This document shows, one piece after another, positions 9,413 through 18,396 of a DNA stretch of 43,199 nucleotides. The DNA lies in the NCBI GenBank assembly GCA_017469525.1, contig JAFUGG010000043.1, positions 1-43,199 on the forward strand, given 5' to 3'. Below the pieces are notes generated by a model that saw only the letters and a list, made by a program, of their open reading frames with translations, was not told the origin of the DNA and did no database searches. Source of the DNA: Bacteroidaceae bacterium. GTDB taxonomy: Bacteria; Bacteroidota; Bacteroidia; Bacteroidales; Bacteroidaceae. The first letter of the stretch is position 1. Every line of letters starts with the position of its first letter. The position numbers and the translations under genes are program-made.

Positions 9413-9444
9413 TTTGCAAAGTTAGGAAAAAATCCTTAACTTTG
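9413..9444 (+). promoter_or_regulatory. nadK promoter
   Basis: TTTG at 9413-9416, a 20-bp spacer and TAACTTTG at 9437-9444 match the Bacteroidetes housekeeping promoter exactly. Transcription should begin near 9450, about 16 bases before the ATG. Confidence 0.8.
9417..9424 (-). promoter_or_regulatory. -7 element for DJ-1/ispD/recG run
   Basis: On the minus strand this reads TAACTTTG, an exact TAnnTTTG match 31 bases before the start at 9385. The nearest TTTG upstream is 25 bases away, longer than ideal. It is one arm of a palindrome shared with the nadK promoter. Confidence 0.6.
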
Positions 9445-9466
9445 CCAGCCAAAAGAGAAAATATTT

Positions 9467-10354
9467 ATGGAAAAGGCAAAAAGATGTGCCATCTTTGGGA
9501 ACACATACCAACCAAAGAAGTGCGAGGCGGTGCAGAAGCTCTTCGAAGCACTGGATACTTTTGGCATCGTTCCTCTCATCGATTCTCCGTTCTTCGAATA
9601 TCTCAATGATGAGATGCATGTTTCTGTCCCATCCCATCAACTCATCACAGACGATGCCTTCGAGGCTGACTTTGCTGTGAGCATGGGAGGCGACGGCACT
9701 TTCCTGACGACAGCGATGCGGGTGGGCGACAAGCAGATTCCCATCCTCGGCATCAATACGGGTCGGCTGGGTTTCCTTGCCGACTTCTCCCTCGACGACA
9801 TCACGGAGACCCTCGGTCATCTGCAAGAAGGTCTCTTGCGCAAGGAGAGATGCGATGTGCTTCAGGTGGAATGCTCCGAGGGTCGGATGCAAGGCTATCC
9901 TTTTGCCCTCAATGAGGTTGCCGTGCTCAAACGCGACAACAGCAGCATGATAAGCATTCGCGTTGACCTGGGCGACGAGTACCTTACCACCTATCAAGCC
10001 GATGGTCTCATCGTCAACACGCCGACAGGCAGTACGGGTTATGCCTTGAGTGTGGGTGGGCCGGTGATGTTGCCCGGCAGCCGGAATCTTGGCCTTGTTC
10101 CCGTCGCACCTCATGGTCTTACCGTACGCCCCCTGACACTCCCTGACAATCTTGAGATAACATTGACCGTGGAGAGCCGCAGCCACAACTTCCTTGTGGC
10201 AATCGATGGCCGCAGCGAATCTTGTCAGGACTCGACGAAGCTGGTTATCCGCAAGGCTCCCTATCAGGTCAACGTGCTGAAGCGACCGGAGACGACCTTC
10301 CTGCACACGCTTCGCACCAAGCTCCTTTGGGGCAGTGATGCGAGAAACCATTAA
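9467..10354 (+). CDS. nadK: NAD kinase
   Basis: NAD kinase phosphorylates NAD to NADP using ATP or polyphosphate. The 295-residue protein has the signature GGDGTFL (G74-G75-D76-G77), followed by GINTGRLGFLADF near 95-107 and the second conserved motif NTPTGSTGYALS at 184-195. Length is typical. The ATG at 9467 lies just downstream of a consensus promoter. The ABC exporter follows 26 bases after the stop and is probably in the same transcript. Confidence 0.97.
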   Translation: MEKAKRCAIFGNTYQPKKCEAVQKLFEALDTFGIVPLIDSPFFEYLNDEMHVSVPSHQLITDDAFEADFAVSMGGDGTFLTTAMRVGDKQIPILGINTGRLGFLADFSLDDITETLGHLQEGLLRKERCDVLQVECSEGRMQGYPFALNEVAVLKRDNSSMISIRVDLGDEYLTTYQADGLIVNTPTGSTGYALSVGGPVMLPGSRNLGLVPVAPHGLTVRPLTLPDNLEITLTVESRSHNFLVAIDGRSESCQDSTKLVIRKAPYQVNVLKRPETTFLHTLRTKLLWGSDARNH

Positions 10355-10380
10355 CTATCGTTTACCGTCCACCGCACAAC

Positions 10381-12039
10381 ATGACAACATCCATTCGCGA
10401 ACTTTCCCGCTGGCTTTGGCGTTCCTCTCGGGGACTTCGTCTGCAGGCAATGCTCAATGCACTCATTGGCATCCTGTCCGTCACCCTCGACTTTGCCTTC
10501 ATCTATGCCACAAAGTGGACGATAGACATTGCAACGAGCCGAGCGGAGGGTAGTCTTACGACGGCTGCCTATACACTTGCCGCCATCATGGTCAGCAAGA
10601 TTCTGCTGGGCTTTGCACGCAAGTGGGTGAGTGCCTTGCTTGGTGTACGTTCCCTGAACATCTTGCAGCAACGCCTGTTCTCGCATCTTCTGAGAAGCGA
10701 ATGGAACGGACAGGAAGACCGTCACAGCGGCGACACCTTGAACCGCATCGAGCAGGATGTGCGCGACCTGACATCGTGCATCACGGAGACTATTCCCGCC
10801 TTGCTCGAGGTGTCATACCGCTTCGTAGGAGCCTTCATCTATCTCTTTCACATGGACGGCCGCCTGGCTTGCCTGATTGTATGCATCGTGCCGTGCTTCC
10901 TCATATTGAGCAAGGTCTATGTGCGCAAGATGCGAACCATCACCCGCGACATCCGTTCTACGGAGAGCAAGGTACAGAGCATCCTCCAGGAAAGCATTCA
11001 GCACCGAGCCATTCTCAAGACCTTGGAACGGACGGGGACAATGATAGAGAAACTCGAGCAGACGCAAAGCACGCTTCGCCGCCATGTCCGCCACAGGGCA
11101 GTCTTCAGCAGTTCTTCTTCCACATTGCTCAGCATCGGTTTCGGGACTGGATATCTTGTTACGTTCCTTTGGGGCGTGAACAGCTTGCAGGCAGGCATCA
11201 TCACCTACGGCATGATGATTTCCTTCATCCAGCTCGTGGGACAGATACAAGGTCCCTTCCGCGACATGACGCGCTTTATTCCTGTCCTCATCAGCACCCT
11301 GACGGCAAGCGAACGCCTGATGGAGCTCGAGGAGGTGCCGCTCGAAGATGATGCCGACCCGATTGTCTTTAGGGACGGTGCCGGCGTACGAGTCTCGGAC
11401 GTCTCCTTCCATTATCGGGAGAACGGACGCGCCATCTTGAGCCACTTCTCATGCGACTTCCCCAAGGGCACCACGACTGCCATCCTCGGCGAGACAGGTG
11501 CAGGAAAGACGACACTCATCCGGCTCATCCTCGCTCTGCTCAAACCCTCCGACGGAAGCATTGAGATGTACGACGGGACGCGTTCTGCCGTCGTCTCGCC
11601 TCGCACTCGCGGCAATCTTGTCTATGTCCCTCAGGGCAACACCCTCTTCAGCGGCACCATTCGCGACAACCTTTTGCTGGGCAACCCCAAGGCGACAGAA
11701 GCCGACATGCGCGAAGCACTCGAGACGGCCTGCGCTGGTTTCGTCATGGACCGCCCCGACGGACTTGATGCCGTTTGCGGCGAACTGGGAGCTGGCCTTA
11801 GCGAAGGGCAGGCGCAACGCATCGCTATTGCTCGCGCGCTCTTGCGGAAAGGTTCCGTCCTGCTGCTCGACGAGGCAACAAGTGCCCTCGACATGCAGAC
11901 CGAGAAACGTCTCTTGCAGAATCTCGCAGCTCGCGAAGTAGGGCAGACCATCATCTGTGTCACCCATCGTCCAGCCGTCATCGAATATTGCACGCAGGTC
12001 GTCGAAATGAAACGCGTAATCACAAGTGACAAAATGTAA
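10381..12039 (+). CDS. ABC transporter, fused permease and ATPase (exporter type)
   Basis: The 552-residue half-transporter has an N-terminal six-helix membrane domain (about residues 20-300). The C-terminal ATPase has Walker A GETGAGKTT at 370-378, Q-loop YVPQGN, signature LSEGQAQR starting at 473 (E in place of the usual G), Walker B LLLDEATSALD near 494-504 and an H-loop THRP. The layout matches MsbA/lipid- or drug-type exporters working as dimers. The substrate is unknown. It follows nadK by 26 bases on the same strand. Confidence 0.9.
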   Translation: MTTSIRELSRWLWRSSRGLRLQAMLNALIGILSVTLDFAFIYATKWTIDIATSRAEGSLTTAAYTLAAIMVSKILLGFARKWVSALLGVRSLNILQQRLFSHLLRSEWNGQEDRHSGDTLNRIEQDVRDLTSCITETIPALLEVSYRFVGAFIYLFHMDGRLACLIVCIVPCFLILSKVYVRKMRTITRDIRSTESKVQSILQESIQHRAILKTLERTGTMIEKLEQTQSTLRRHVRHRAVFSSSSSTLLSIGFGTGYLVTFLWGVNSLQAGIITYGMMISFIQLVGQIQGPFRDMTRFIPVLISTLTASERLMELEEVPLEDDADPIVFRDGAGVRVSDVSFHYRENGRAILSHFSCDFPKGTTTAILGETGAGKTTLIRLILALLKPSDGSIEMYDGTRSAVVSPRTRGNLVYVPQGNTLFSGTIRDNLLLGNPKATEADMREALETACAGFVMDRPDGLDAVCGELGAGLSEGQAQRIAIARALLRKGSVLLLDEATSALDMQTEKRLLQNLAAREVGQTIICVTHRPAVIEYCTQVVEMKRVITSDKM

Positions 12040-12287
12040 GCATAATACGCATTTTTGCTTACACACCCTGTTTTTGCAATCGCGTCAGAATCGCTTCTTT
12101 TGCCTCCGACCTTGTTTTTCGACTCCCGAGCCAAAATATGGGCTTAAATCGCGGACGATTTTGCATCTATCTCTGCCACAATATGTTAGCAACATCTCCA
12201 CGCTTTCGAATTTTTACTTCCATTCGTCATTTTGCTATCTAAGGATGGCAAAAACAGCCGTTTTGACCCGAAATTGCACACTTTTCG

Positions 12288-12418
12288 GTGTGAAGTTTCC
12301 ACCAATTTCACACGAGAAGTTTTCGAACGCGACACGTGAACTTTTCAAACTTCACGTGTGAAGTTTTGAAAGACCTCACGTCGAGTCAGCAAAATCGACG
12401 TGAAAAGCGCTTTTTTTT
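12288..12418. repeat. Three consecutive hairpins with related stems
   Basis: This lies in the 700-bp spacer 12040-12743, which otherwise holds no supported gene. Hairpin 1 pairs GTGTGAA (12288-12294) with TTCACAC (12307-12313). Hairpin 2 pairs ACACGTGAA (12332-12340) with TTCACGTGT (12351-12359). Hairpin 3 pairs CACGTCGA (12377-12384) with TCGACGTG (12395-12402) and is followed by AAAAGCGC and eight Ts. The last could be a terminator for the ABC gene, although it lies about 340 bases past the stop. Confidence 0.75.
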
Positions 12419-12677
12419 GACACTTTTCATAGTGTGCAAAAACTGACGTTCTGACAGCATTTCGCCGAAAACGGTTGCAATTTGTCTATGTGAACTTTCC
12501 CCGAAACTGATGACCTGTTTCCCAACTGATAGACAATTACGATTCTTTTAGTCATGTTCCGCCTGCAAATACCACAAATCTGCATACTAAAAGTCCCCGA
12601 TATACCCTCATTCCCTGTGCTTTCTGGGTCGGTTGGATAGCTTTTTGCCCTTGCAGTGTTAATTTTATTCAAAAATG

Positions 12678-12709
12678 TTTGGAACATATTAAAATAAAGT
12701 TTATCTTTG
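12678..12709 (+). promoter_or_regulatory. Promoter of the outer-membrane protein gene
   Basis: TTTG at 12678-12681, a 20-bp spacer and TATCTTTG at 12702-12709 match the Bacteroidetes consensus. The predicted leader is under 30 bases. Confidence 0.8.
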
Positions 12710-12743
12710 CATGAAGAATTACAAAAACTAACACATACACGAT

Positions 12744-13652
12744 ATGGATTTAATGAAAATGCTGTCCGCAGCATTGTTTCTGAGCTTAAGTCTCAATGCA
12801 GCAGCTCAAGACAACGATGAATTGGCTGACGAAGTAACAGACGAGGAAGTACCAGAAGTGACCGTTCCGGCAACTCCAACCGAGAAGCATTTCTTCCACA
12901 GGGTACAGCTCGGTTTCCAGGGAACTCCCACGAAGTACACAAACTTCGGCGAATCTCCCGATTACAACAATTACTTCATGAAGGGCATCAGCTTTGGCTG
13001 GATGGGTGACTTCATCATTGCCAAGAAGTTCCCCCTCTACCTCGAACTGGGCGGTTTGCTGTCCTATCACACCGGCAAGAGCAAAGATGTGCGCTACAAT
13101 GTCCACCACGACGAGTACTATAAATATAAGGTAAATGCCTTCGCGCTGACAATCCCCGTATCAGTCAACTATCAGTTCCGGAACCCATTTGGCGTGGAAG
13201 ATTTGACCATAGCACCTTCTGCCGGCCTCTATCTTAGGTTCAACGTGATGGCAAAACGCAAGGCGACAGCCTACCGTGAGGCAGACGGCTCGGTGGCTCT
13301 GACCGAACGTGGCGATGAGAAGGTGTACACCGCAAGCCTGATGAGCGCAGACTCCGGTCCGGAGGACTTCGGCGAAAGCCTCGCTTACGTAAAGGCCATC
13401 ACAGAGAAGCTTCATACGGGCAAGCTCGTGCAGGCCGGTGTTCAGGTCGGTGCTAATGCCTACTACAAGAACTACTTCTTCGGCATTTCCTATATGCGCG
13501 ACCTTACTCCGTTCGCAAGTCACAGCAGCTCGCCCGAGCTGACCGTAAAGGAAACGGCACAGGGCGGTAGACTGCCAAACATTGGCACTGACTGCGACAT
13601 GAAGATTTCCACAGCCAACAACTTCTTGATTTCCGTCGGCTACATCTTCTGA
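12744..13652 (+). CDS. Outer-membrane beta-barrel family protein
   Basis: The 302-residue protein has a signal peptide (about 1-21, ending NAAA-QD) and a short acidic linker rich in E, D, V, P and T (about 22-48). The rest alternates hydrophobic and aromatic residues as in a small beta-barrel (for example FPLYLELGGLLSYH and FGISYMRDL), ending in aromatic F (VGYIF), typical of BAM substrates. It resembles the PorT/OmpA-like barrels of Bacteroidetes. Its function is unknown. It has its own strong promoter and terminator, so it is probably monocistronic. Confidence 0.75.
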   Translation: MDLMKMLSAALFLSLSLNAAAQDNDELADEVTDEEVPEVTVPATPTEKHFFHRVQLGFQGTPTKYTNFGESPDYNNYFMKGISFGWMGDFIIAKKFPLYLELGGLLSYHTGKSKDVRYNVHHDEYYKYKVNAFALTIPVSVNYQFRNPFGVEDLTIAPSAGLYLRFNVMAKRKATAYREADGSVALTERGDEKVYTASLMSADSGPEDFGESLAYVKAITEKLHTGKLVQAGVQVGANAYYKNYFFGISYMRDLTPFASHSSSPELTVKETAQGGRLPNIGTDCDMKISTANNFLISVGYIF

Positions 13653-13678
13653 ACTCTTAGATTAAGTTAGACATTATA

Positions 13679-13716
13679 AAGCGGCGCACCGAGGTTCCCC
13701 TCTTGTGCGCCGCTTT
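13679..13716. terminator. Terminator between convergent OMP and rprY-like genes
   Basis: An 11-base stem AAGCGGCGCAC / GTGCGCCGCTT flanks a 15-base loop with T-rich sequence after it. On the minus strand the stem is followed by TTTATAATG, so it may serve both genes. Confidence 0.85.
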
Positions 13717-13742
13717 CCTTATTCCGTCTGCACGGCTCTGGC

Positions 13743-14456
13743 TTATTCCTGCACCATGTTCGGCACAATCAGGCGGTAGCCGCGGCCATGAACATTGTTG
13801 ATTTCAATGTTGGGGTCTCCCTTCAGGAGCTTGCGCAGCTTGGTGATGTACACGTCCATGCTGCGGGCATTGAAGTAGTTGTCGTCCATCCAGATGGTTT
13901 TGAGGGCCAAGTCGCGCTCCAGCACATCGTTTACATGAACGCAAAGCATCGTCAGCAGCTCGCTTTCCTTCGTGGTGAGCTTTGTCTGTTCCTCCCCCAG
14001 GATAAGCACTTGGCGCTGCGTGTCGAAAATGTAGTTTCCGAGTTGGAAACGTGTCAGGTTCTTCTGCTCTTTGCTCTTCACACGCCTGAGGATGGCTTCC
14101 ATACGATAGACAAGTTCGTCCATGGAGAACGGTTTGGTCAGATAGTCGTCGGCTCCCAACTTGAAGCCTTCCAGAATGTCCTCCTTTAGGTTCTTGGCCG
14201 TAAGGAAGATGATGGGCACTTCCGTATTGACCAGACGGATTTCCTTTGCCAGCGCAAAGCCGTCCATCTTTGGCATCATCACGTCGAGCAGACACATGTC
14301 ATACTTCCTTTTCATGAATGCGCGATAGCCAGCCTCGCCGTCGAGGAAGAGGTCTGCTTCGTAGCCCTTTGCTTCAAGATACTCACGGACAAGCATTCCG
14401 AGGCTCTCTTCGTCCTCGCAAAGCAAGATGTGCAGTTTGTGTTCCATTGTTTTCAT
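13743..14456 (-). CDS. rprY: OmpR/PhoB-type response regulator (RprY-like)
   Basis: The 237-residue regulator has a receiver domain (acidic pocket E14-D15, phospho-acceptor D58 in LLDVMMPKMDG, conserved K108 in LTKPF). A winged-helix DNA-binding domain (about 140-235) ends in VHGRGYRL. It pairs with the histidine kinase 53 bases upstream on the same strand. Order and sequence resemble the RprX-RprY pair of Bacteroides fragilis. The start could be M1 or M4. Confidence 0.9.
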   Translation of the reverse strand: MKTMEHKLHILLCEDEESLGMLVREYLEAKGYEADLFLDGEAGYRAFMKRKYDMCLLDVMMPKMDGFALAKEIRLVNTEVPIIFLTAKNLKEDILEGFKLGADDYLTKPFSMDELVYRMEAILRRVKSKEQKNLTRFQLGNYIFDTQRQVLILGEEQTKLTTKESELLTMLCVHVNDVLERDLALKTIWMDDNYFNARSMDVYITKLRKLLKGDPNIEINNVHGRGYRLIVPNMVQE

Positions 14457-14509
14457 TTTTCGTAGTCTTTAAGGGTTAGTGTTATAGGTTGATTTGTAAT
14501 GAATTTCGT

Positions 14510-16015
14510 TCAGTCTTCTGCCAGCGGGAGTGTTATGGTGAATTTCGTTCCTTTTCGTGGTTCGCTGTTCACCTTGATGGTGCCGTGGTGCAACTCCACC
14601 ATCTTCTGCACGTATGCCAACCCGAGTCCGAAGCCCTTGACGTTGTGCTTGTCGCCCGTGTGCACACGATAGAATTTGTCGAAGATGTACTTCAGACTGT
14701 CCTTCCCGATGCCTATCCCGTTGTCGGCAATACTGATGCAGAGGTGCGTCTCTCCCAGATTGTAGGTGTGGACGCGAATGGCAAGAGGTTCTTCGTCGCG
14801 ACGGTACTTGAAGGCATTGTCCAGCAGGTTGAAGATGATGTTGGTGAAGTGCATCTCGTCGGCATTGATGAAGGGATTGAAGGCTTCCAGTCGCATGTCG
14901 AGCGTACCGCCGATTTGCGAAACCTTGAGCGAGAATGTGTCCACCACGTTCTCCGTAATCTCGTTCGCATCAAGCTCCTGTAGTTTCAGCACGATGTTGT
15001 TATTGTCGAAGAGACTCATCTGCAGAACCTTCTCCACTTGAAAGCGCAGGCGACGTGTCTCGCTCGTGATGACACCACCCAGCCTCTCGTAAGTAGCTTC
15101 GCTCTTGTTCACCGACTTGTCGGCAAGCATCTGTGCAGCAATCGATATGGTTGAGATGGGAGTCTTGAACTCGTGAGTCATGTTGTGTATGAAGTCGTTC
15201 TTCATCTCGCTGATGCGCTTCTGGCGGACCACGAGATAGATAGTGATGAGCGACGTGATGAGCAGAATGATGGTGAACACCATAGCTGGCGCAACGTAGC
15301 TTGCCATGCCGCGGATGAAGCGTTTCTGGTCAGGGAAATGTATCACGACACTTCCCATCTGACCCATCGGGTCGCTGCGGAACAGGGTCTGCTGGTAGCT
15401 GTCTGTGTTGTCGTCCACTTCTGTGTAGTCTTCGCAGCGGTACACTTCGCGGCCGTCGCTTGTATAGACAACGAAATGGAAGGGAAGAGTGATGCCGTTG
15501 GCCTGTAGTGCATTGCGCAGGCAACCATCCAGCACAGCGGGGTTGAGACGGTCCTGGAAGCGTTGCTCGCTCGCTGTGTACATGACTCCAAGAATGACTT
15601 CCTCAAGCACGCCCTGTTCATAGATGTATGCTTCGCGAACGTGCTTCTGGAGGTTGCTGATAGTCTCGGCCACCTTGTTGTACTTGCTCATCGTCAGCGA
15701 GCCTAATGATATGTTGCCTGCTGTCCGAGACAAGGTGTCGAACGGTATCATATAATGGGGTATGCTGAAACTGTCAGGGATGACGGTCTTGTTTTTCTCC
15801 GCCCCGTGTTCTGTCAGCATGTTCTGCAGGTAGCGGTATGTCTCGGCCTTCTCCAGTTCGCGTGATGCCTGATCCAGGCTGCGCCATACGTTCTCGTTGA
15901 ATTGCTCCTGACGCATCCTCATCATTTCCTTCGCATAGCGTCCCTGCAGGTAAAGCAGGGATACAAATGCTATGCAAACGGCAAAACAGATAAGCCAAAT
16001 GTAACTTCTTTTCAT
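14510..16015 (-). CDS. rprX: Sensor histidine kinase (RprX-like)
   Basis: A membrane kinase that phosphorylates the adjacent regulator. One membrane segment lies at the N-terminus (IWLICFAVCIAFVSLLYL), then a periplasmic domain of about 200 residues, and a second membrane segment (MVFTIILLITSLITIYLVV). The H-box is HNMTHEFKTPIS. N, G1 and G2 boxes follow (NLLDNAFKY, IADNGIGIG, GFGLGLAYV). I place the start at the ATG of 16015, giving about 501 residues. A longer frame adds 17 polar residues in front of the membrane segment, but a -7 element lies within it. Confidence 0.9.
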   Translation of the reverse strand: MKRSYIWLICFAVCIAFVSLLYLQGRYAKEMMRMRQEQFNENVWRSLDQASRELEKAETYRYLQNMLTEHGAEKNKTVIPDSFSIPHYMIPFDTLSRTAGNISLGSLTMSKYNKVAETISNLQKHVREAYIYEQGVLEEVILGVMYTASEQRFQDRLNPAVLDGCLRNALQANGITLPFHFVVYTSDGREVYRCEDYTEVDDNTDSYQQTLFRSDPMGQMGSVVIHFPDQKRFIRGMASYVAPAMVFTIILLITSLITIYLVVRQKRISEMKNDFIHNMTHEFKTPISTISIAAQMLADKSVNKSEATYERLGGVITSETRRLRFQVEKVLQMSLFDNNNIVLKLQELDANEITENVVDTFSLKVSQIGGTLDMRLEAFNPFINADEMHFTNIIFNLLDNAFKYRRDEEPLAIRVHTYNLGETHLCISIADNGIGIGKDSLKYIFDKFYRVHTGDKHNVKGFGLGLAYVQKMVELHHGTIKVNSEPRKGTKFTITLPLAED

Positions 16016-16019
16016 ATCG

Positions 16020-16027
16020 CAAAGGTA
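16020..16027 (-). promoter_or_regulatory. -7 element immediately before the kinase start
   Basis: On the minus strand this is TACCTTTG, an exact TAnnTTTG match, ending four bases before the ATG at 16015. The -33 region is poor. If active, the transcript would be leaderless or nearly so. Confidence 0.5.
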
Positions 16028-16040
16028 TTCATTTATGTTA

Positions 16041-16079
16041 AAAGAAAAAGAAAAACGCCAGCACAATCATGCTGACGTT
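16041..16079 (-). terminator. Terminator after the EF-G2 gene
   Basis: Read on the minus strand, AACGTCAGCA pairs with TGCTGGCGTT (one wobble) around a six-base loop and is followed by a T-rich run. It separates EF-G2 from the kinase gene. Confidence 0.85.
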
Positions 16080-16136
16080 TAACTTATTTAAGAGTTTAGC
16101 CTTGTTTAAGTTGCTCTTTTGTTAATTAGCAACAGA

Positions 16137-18293
16137 CTAATCTTCCTTAAGGGTTGCCTGGTACTCTGCAATGAGCTTCTGCTGAACATCGGCAGGCACG
16201 AGCTCGTAGCTTGCGAACTTCGTGTTGAAGCTTGCACGGCCTCCGGTGAGGCTGCTCAATGCAGTGCTGTAGCTCGACATTTCCTTGAGGGGAGCCTTGG
16301 CTGTGAGCTTCTCGTAGCCGCTTTCGCTGCTCATGCCCATAATCATGGCACGGCGTCCCTGCAGGTCGCTCATCACGTCACCCATCTTGTCGCTGGGCAC
16401 GAGAACCTCTACGTCGTAGATGGGCTCCAGAATCTTCGGGCCTGCTTCCTTGAAGGCCTGAGCGAAGGCCTGGCGGCCGGCGAGCATGAAGGAGAGTTCG
16501 TTGGAGTCAACGGGGTGCATCTTACCATCGTAAACAATGACACGCACGTCGCGAGCGTAGCATCCGGTCAGAGGACCTTGTTCCATGCGCTGCATCACGC
16601 CCTTCAGGATGGCTGGCATGAAGCGAGCATCGATGGCACCGCCCACGACACTGTTGATGAAGACGAGCTTGCCGCCCCATTCCAGGTCGATGGTCTCTTC
16701 GCTCTTGGCATTGATGCGGAACTCCTGACCTCCGAAGCGATATACCTCCTGAGTGGGAGTGCCTTCTACATAGGGCTCAACAATGAGGTGTACTTCACCG
16801 AACTGACCTGCACCGCCTGACTGTTTCTTGTGACGATAGTCGGCACGTGCTGCCTTTGTGATGGTTTCGCGATAAGGAACCTTGGGTTCATCGAAGACAA
16901 TCTGAATCTTCTCATTGTTCTCCATGCGCCATTTGAGAGTGCGAAGGTGGAATTCTCCCTGACCGTGAACAAGAATCTGACGAAGTTCTTTGCTCTGCTC
17001 AATCTGCCATGTCGGGTCTTCCTCGCGCATCTTCTGCAGGGCGTTCATCATCTTCTCGGTCTCGCTTTCGTTGACGGCACGGATGGCACGAGAGTACTTT
17101 GTGTTGGGATACTTGATGAAGTTGAAGCGGTTGTCGCAGTCCTTGCCGTTGAGGGTGTTGCCTGTCTTGACGTCCTTGAGCTTAACGCTGCAACCGATGT
17201 CGCCAGCGGTAAGTTCTTCTACCTTGATACGTGTGGCGCCTGCGCAGACGAACATCTGTGCGATGCGTTCCTTGCTGCCACGGTCTGCATTGGTGAGGTC
17301 GTCGCCTTCCTTCACCGTTCCGCTCATTACTTTGAAGTACTGTACTTCGCCGATATGCGGTTCCATTGCCGTCTTGAAGAAGAAGAGGCTTGTTGGTCCT
17401 GCGGAATCGGGAGCAACCTCTTCGCCACGAGAGTTGAAGGTCTTCGGCATTTCGTCAACGAATGGAACGACGTTGCCCAGGAACTCCATGAGGCGACGTA
17501 CGCCCATGTCCTTCACGGCATCGACGCAGAAGACGGGGAACATGCCGCGGCTGATGAGGCCCTTGCGGATGCCTTCGCGCATCTCGTCTTCGGTCAGGTC
17601 TTCGCTCTCGAAGAACTTTTCCATGAGCGTCTCGTCGTGTTCTGCTGCTGCTTCGATGAGTGCTTTGTGCATTTCCATAGCCTTGTCCATCTGGTCGGCA
17701 GGAATGTCTTCGATGGTGGGAGCGCCGCCTTCGGGGCCCCATGAGTACTTCTTCATGAGCAGTACGTCGATGAGGGAGTTGAAGTTGGGGCCTGTCTCAA
17801 TGGGGTACTGGATGGGCACAACCTTCGGGCCGTAGATGCTGGTGAGTTGTTCCAGGAGTTGGTCGAAGTCGCAGTTCTCGTCGTCGAGTTGGTTGACGAG
17901 GAAGATGACGGGCTTGCCCAGCTTCTCTGTGTAGCGGAAGTGGTTCTGTGTGCCTACCTCTACGCCAGCGGCTCCCTTGAGGAGGATGATGGCCGTGTCG
18001 GTGACGTTGAGGGCTGTGATGGCAGCGCCTGCAAAGTCATCACTGCCAGGGCAGTCGATGAAGTTAATCTTCTTGCCGTTCCATTCTACGTGGCATACGG
18101 TAGAGAAGACGGAATAGCCGTACTCGTGCTCTACGGGGAAATAGTCGCTGACAGTCGTGTGCTGACTGACTCTGCCGCGACGCTTGATGACGCCAGCCTC
18201 GTAGAGCATGGCTTCAGTCAAGGTCGTCTTGCCGGCTCCATCATTACCCAGAAGGGCAATGTTTTTGATTTCATTTGTCTTGTAAGTCTTCAT
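16137..18293 (-). CDS. fusA2: EF-G paralogue (EF-G2 type)
   Basis: The 718-residue translation factor has full EF-G domain architecture, but its G domain departs from normal EF-G. The P-loop is GNDGAGKTT (16-24). The switch II motif is DCPGSDDF (80-87), where canonical DTPGHVDF has a catalytic histidine, here S84. NKxD is NQLD (134-137). It closely resembles the Bacteroides thetaiotaomicron EF-G2 reported to support translation and gut colonisation without GTPase activity and to be induced on carbon limitation. It lies 103 bases downstream of hemW on the same strand. A weak -7 (TAACTTTA, 18335-18342 minus) could give it a separate promoter. It ends at a strong terminator. Confidence 0.93.
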   Translation of the reverse strand: MKTYKTNEIKNIALLGNDGAGKTTLTEAMLYEAGVIKRRGRVSQHTTVSDYFPVEHEYGYSVFSTVCHVEWNGKKINFIDCPGSDDFAGAAITALNVTDTAIILLKGAAGVEVGTQNHFRYTEKLGKPVIFLVNQLDDENCDFDQLLEQLTSIYGPKVVPIQYPIETGPNFNSLIDVLLMKKYSWGPEGGAPTIEDIPADQMDKAMEMHKALIEAAAEHDETLMEKFFESEDLTEDEMREGIRKGLISRGMFPVFCVDAVKDMGVRRLMEFLGNVVPFVDEMPKTFNSRGEEVAPDSAGPTSLFFFKTAMEPHIGEVQYFKVMSGTVKEGDDLTNADRGSKERIAQMFVCAGATRIKVEELTAGDIGCSVKLKDVKTGNTLNGKDCDNRFNFIKYPNTKYSRAIRAVNESETEKMMNALQKMREEDPTWQIEQSKELRQILVHGQGEFHLRTLKWRMENNEKIQIVFDEPKVPYRETITKAARADYRHKKQSGGAGQFGEVHLIVEPYVEGTPTQEVYRFGGQEFRINAKSEETIDLEWGGKLVFINSVVGGAIDARFMPAILKGVMQRMEQGPLTGCYARDVRVIVYDGKMHPVDSNELSFMLAGRQAFAQAFKEAGPKILEPIYDVEVLVPSDKMGDVMSDLQGRRAMIMGMSSESGYEKLTAKAPLKEMSSYSTALSSLTGGRASFNTKFASYELVPADVQQKLIAEYQATLKED

Positions 18294-18396
18294 GACGGTT
18301 ATTGTTTTTATGGATTAATACAGAATTTCGGGCATAAAGTTACTATTATTTCCAGTAATGGCAAGCGAATGCGGATATGTTAGACAACATAAAACA

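Noticed and set aside
12026..12361. 111-residue frame in the spacer after the ABC gene
   Set aside because: Irregular composition, no conserved motif, overlaps the ABC gene end and runs into the hairpins.
12427..12774. 115-residue minus-strand frame upstream of the OMP gene
   Set aside because: It crosses the OMP promoter and start, and shows no protein-like pattern.
18335..18342. TAACTTTA as an EF-G2 promoter
   Set aside because: It departs from TAnnTTTG at the last base and lacks a -33 TTTG. Kept only as a note in the EF-G2 entry.
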